From the NCBI RefSeq assembly GCF_028737265.1, contig NZ_JAQZAK010000002.1:620001-684000 (forward strand): a stretch of DNA of 64,000 nucleotides. Direction: 5' to 3'. The stretch is from Actinomycetospora callitridis. GTDB taxonomy: Bacteria; Actinomycetota; Actinomycetes; Mycobacteriales; Pseudonocardiaceae. The notes under the pieces are model-generated. The model had not been told where the DNA came from. It saw only the letters and a list, made by a program, of their open reading frames with translations, and made no database searches. Shown piece after piece: positions 62,676 through 64,000 of this stretch. Every line of letters begins with the position of its first letter. Positions within the stretch are counted from its first letter, which is position 1. The position numbers were made by a program, and so were the translations under genes.

Positions 62676-63403
62676 CCTCGCCGATCAGCGGGCGGCAGCC
62701 CCAGGCGGTGCGGAGCGCGCTGCTCATCCTCGAGGAGGTGGCCGCGGCCGGGGTCGGCGTCACCGCCAAGGAGATCTCCGCCGCGCTGCGGATCCCGCCG
62801 GCCACGACCTACCGGCTGCTCAACCTGCTCGTCGCCGAGGAGTACCTCGTGCGGCTGCCCGACCTCGGCGGCTTCGCGCTCGGGCGGCGCATCGCGAACC
62901 TCGCGCCCGCGGCCCTGTCCGCACCGACCGCCGCGCGCGACGTGATGCGCCGGCTGCGCGAGCGCGTCCGCTGGGGCGCCCACCTCGTCGCCTACGACCG
63001 GCACCGGTTCCTGTTCGTCGACCCCGACCCCGACCACCCGCCGACCGACGCCGACGAGCTCGCCCGCCACCCGCACGCCAACGGGCTCGGGCGCCTGCTG
63101 CTCGCGGAGCACGACGAGCTCCCCGACGGCCCGCTCGCCCGCCTGACCCCGCGCACGGTGGTCGACCGCGACGAGCTCAAGTCCGCGCTCGTCGACGTCG
63201 CGCGCACCGGCCTCGCCCGCCAGTGCGGGGAGTTCCACGCCGCCCTCGGCTGCCTCGCCGTCGCGGTCCGTGCGCCGGGCGACGGCCGCCTCGTCGCGGG
63301 CCTCGCCCTCACCGGCCCCGCCGACCGCGTCGCGGCGCCGAACACCGAGCTCATCGAACTCCTCCGCGAGCACGCGGCGGAGCTGGCCCCGCTGCTCGCC
63401 TGA
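62672..63403 (+). CDS. IclR-family transcriptional regulator
   Basis: 243 residues from the GTG at 62672, sharing GTGA with the permease stop. The N-terminal winged helix-turn-helix is AVRSALLILEEVAAAGVGVTAKEISAALRIPPATTYRLLNLLVAEEYLVR, and the C-terminal effector domain shows the IclR pattern (HPHANGLGRLLLAE, ARTGLARQCGEFHAALGCLAVAVR). It is the likely regulator of both transport operons and the amine oxidase. Its own repeat-like downstream sequence (63404-63447) starts at the base after the stop. Confidence 0.9.
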   Translation: MTSPISGRQPQAVRSALLILEEVAAAGVGVTAKEISAALRIPPATTYRLLNLLVAEEYLVRLPDLGGFALGRRIANLAPAALSAPTAARDVMRRLRERVRWGAHLVAYDRHRFLFVDPDPDHPPTDADELARHPHANGLGRLLLAEHDELPDGPLARLTPRTVVDRDELKSALVDVARTGLARQCGEFHAALGCLAVAVRAPGDGRLVAGLALTGPADRVAAPNTELIELLREHAAELAPLLA

Positions 63404-63447
63404 GTGCAAGCCCTGCGTCCACGCTTGCATTCAACGCTAGGAAATCC
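63404..63447 (+). repeat. Dispersed hairpin repeat, copy C
   Basis: Arms TGCAAGC (63405-63411) and GCTTGCA (63423-63429) flank an 11-base loop; CTGCGTCCACGCTTGCA is at 63413-63429 and GGAAATCC closes it. It begins right after the IclR stop and lies between converging genes, where it may serve as terminator. Confidence 0.85.
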
Positions 63448-63453
63448 GCTTCG

Positions 63454-64000
63454 TCAGGGCGCGCCGGCCGCGATCACGGGCACCGGCGCCGGCACGTCGA
63501 CGCGGTTGCGCCGCCCCGCGAGCCGCGGGAAGCCCGGCAGGCGGGACAGCGCGCGCAGCACCGGCGGCGGCCCGGGGTCCCCGCTGCCGATGCGCTCGGC
63601 CGCGGCGCGCTCCGTGCGCACCTGGGCCCGCTGCTCGCGCTCGACGGCCGGGCGGCGCGCGGCCTCGAGGCCCGCGGCGGCGTCGTCGAGCTGGCGCAGC
63701 GACGGTGGCCGCCGACGCAGGGGACCGACGAGACGGTTGGCGAGGTCGGCCGCGTCGGCGAGCGCGAGGTTGATCCCGTTGCCCCCCACCGGCGAGACCA
63801 CGTGCGCGGCGTCGCCGAGCAGCACCAGCCCGGGCCGCGTCCAGCGCTCGACGGTGGTGATGCGCACGGGGAGCAGGGTGAGGTCGGCGACGTCGCCCAG
63901 GTCGTCGAGGCGCCCGGCCAGCCACGGCAGGGCTCCGACGGCGGCGTCCCGCAGCGCGGACACCCCGCGGGCGCGGACCTCGGCGAGCGTCCCGGCGCGG
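63454..64000 (-). CDS. FAD-dependent monooxygenase, C-terminal part cut by window edge
   Basis: The frame is open to the right edge, giving 181 residues of the C-terminus. The stretch RPGLVLLGDAAHVVSPVGGNGINLALADAADLANRL is the FAD-binding GD motif and following helix of the PheA/TfdB/UbiH aromatic-hydroxylase class. The tail after it (RRPAVEREQRAQVRTERAAAERIG and RALSRLPGFPRLAGRRN) is usual for oxidoreductases of this group. The N-terminal GxGxxG and substrate domain lie outside the window. Substrate cannot be predicted. Confidence 0.82.
   Translation of the reverse strand, partial: RAGTLAEVRARGVSALRDAAVGALPWLAGRLDDLGDVADLTLLPVRITTVERWTRPGLVLLGDAAHVVSPVGGNGINLALADAADLANRLVGPLRRRPPSLRQLDDAAAGLEAARRPAVEREQRAQVRTERAAAERIGSGDPGPPPVLRALSRLPGFPRLAGRRNRVDVPAPVPVIAAGAP

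Overview
This window is chromosomal DNA from a very high-GC actinomycete, most likely a member of the Pseudonocardiales such as Pseudonocardia or Actinomycetospora. The inference rests on GC-saturated third codon positions, frequent GTG starts, an actinobacterial LexA box in front of an imuA'-imuB-dnaE2 mutasome, DUF3017 beside folD, and a block whose order and relative orientation match Mycobacterium tuberculosis Rv0948c-Rv0957. I see no rRNA, tRNA, CRISPR, insertion sequence or prophage. The left edge cuts upp and the right edge cuts an FAD monooxygenase.

Layout. 1-6.5 kb: upp (partial), a haloalkane dehalogenase-like hydrolase, a protein with an internal duplication, a coiled-coil protein, a D-Ala-D-Ala carboxypeptidase and an acyl-CoA synthetase. 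6.5-10.5 kb: a Baeyer-Villiger monooxygenase and an HSL-family esterase, divergent from a PucR-type regulator. 10.5-17 kb: a YihY/BrkB membrane protein, then an operon of a CofG-like radical SAM protein, a CofH-like protein without its iron-sulphur Cys motif, and a second Baeyer-Villiger-type monooxygenase; then an MFS exporter. 17-25.4 kb: TetR/GNAT divergent pair, DoxX protein, AI-2E family permease, icd, DUF3017-folD, a DMT permease and a GPR1/FUN34/YaaH acetate transporter. 25.4-31.7 kb: the SOS-controlled mutasome. 31.8-35.3 kb: a frameshifted uronate-dehydrogenase-like gene, a small chorismate mutase-like protein, a DHA2 exporter and an esterase. 35.3-49 kb: purH-purN, perM-like, DUF5336 protein, sucD-sucC, lipase, M23 peptidase, pcrA and chorismate mutase. 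49-57.4 kb: envelope and signalling genes, including a low-complexity repeat protein, a Ser/Thr kinase, a LuxR/histidine-kinase pair and PspC proteins. 57.4-63.4 kb: a copper amine oxidase and APC permease, divergent from a second APC permease and an IclR regulator.

How the genes work together. The first BVMO, esterase and perhaps the acyl-CoA synthetase suggest ketone to ester to acid to acyl-CoA catabolism under the PucR regulator. The amine oxidase module suggests uptake and oxidative deamination of a primary amine under IclR control. The mutasome is an SOS mutagenesis cassette.

The most unusual signals are these. (1) A CofH paralogue has lost the radical-SAM CxxxCxxC loop yet is kept in an operon with cofG and a monooxygenase. 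(2) A six-copy 14-bp array forms the cofG/cofH junction. (3) A probable aromatic-amino-acid leader peptide (FFYGY) with two hairpins precedes chorismate mutase. (4) A 35-residue Thr-Arg repeat ORF, written in a 12-bp array, is coupled to its neighbours on both sides. (5) A hairpin repeat occurs in three intergenic sites. Everything was read by eye; no searches or foldings were run.
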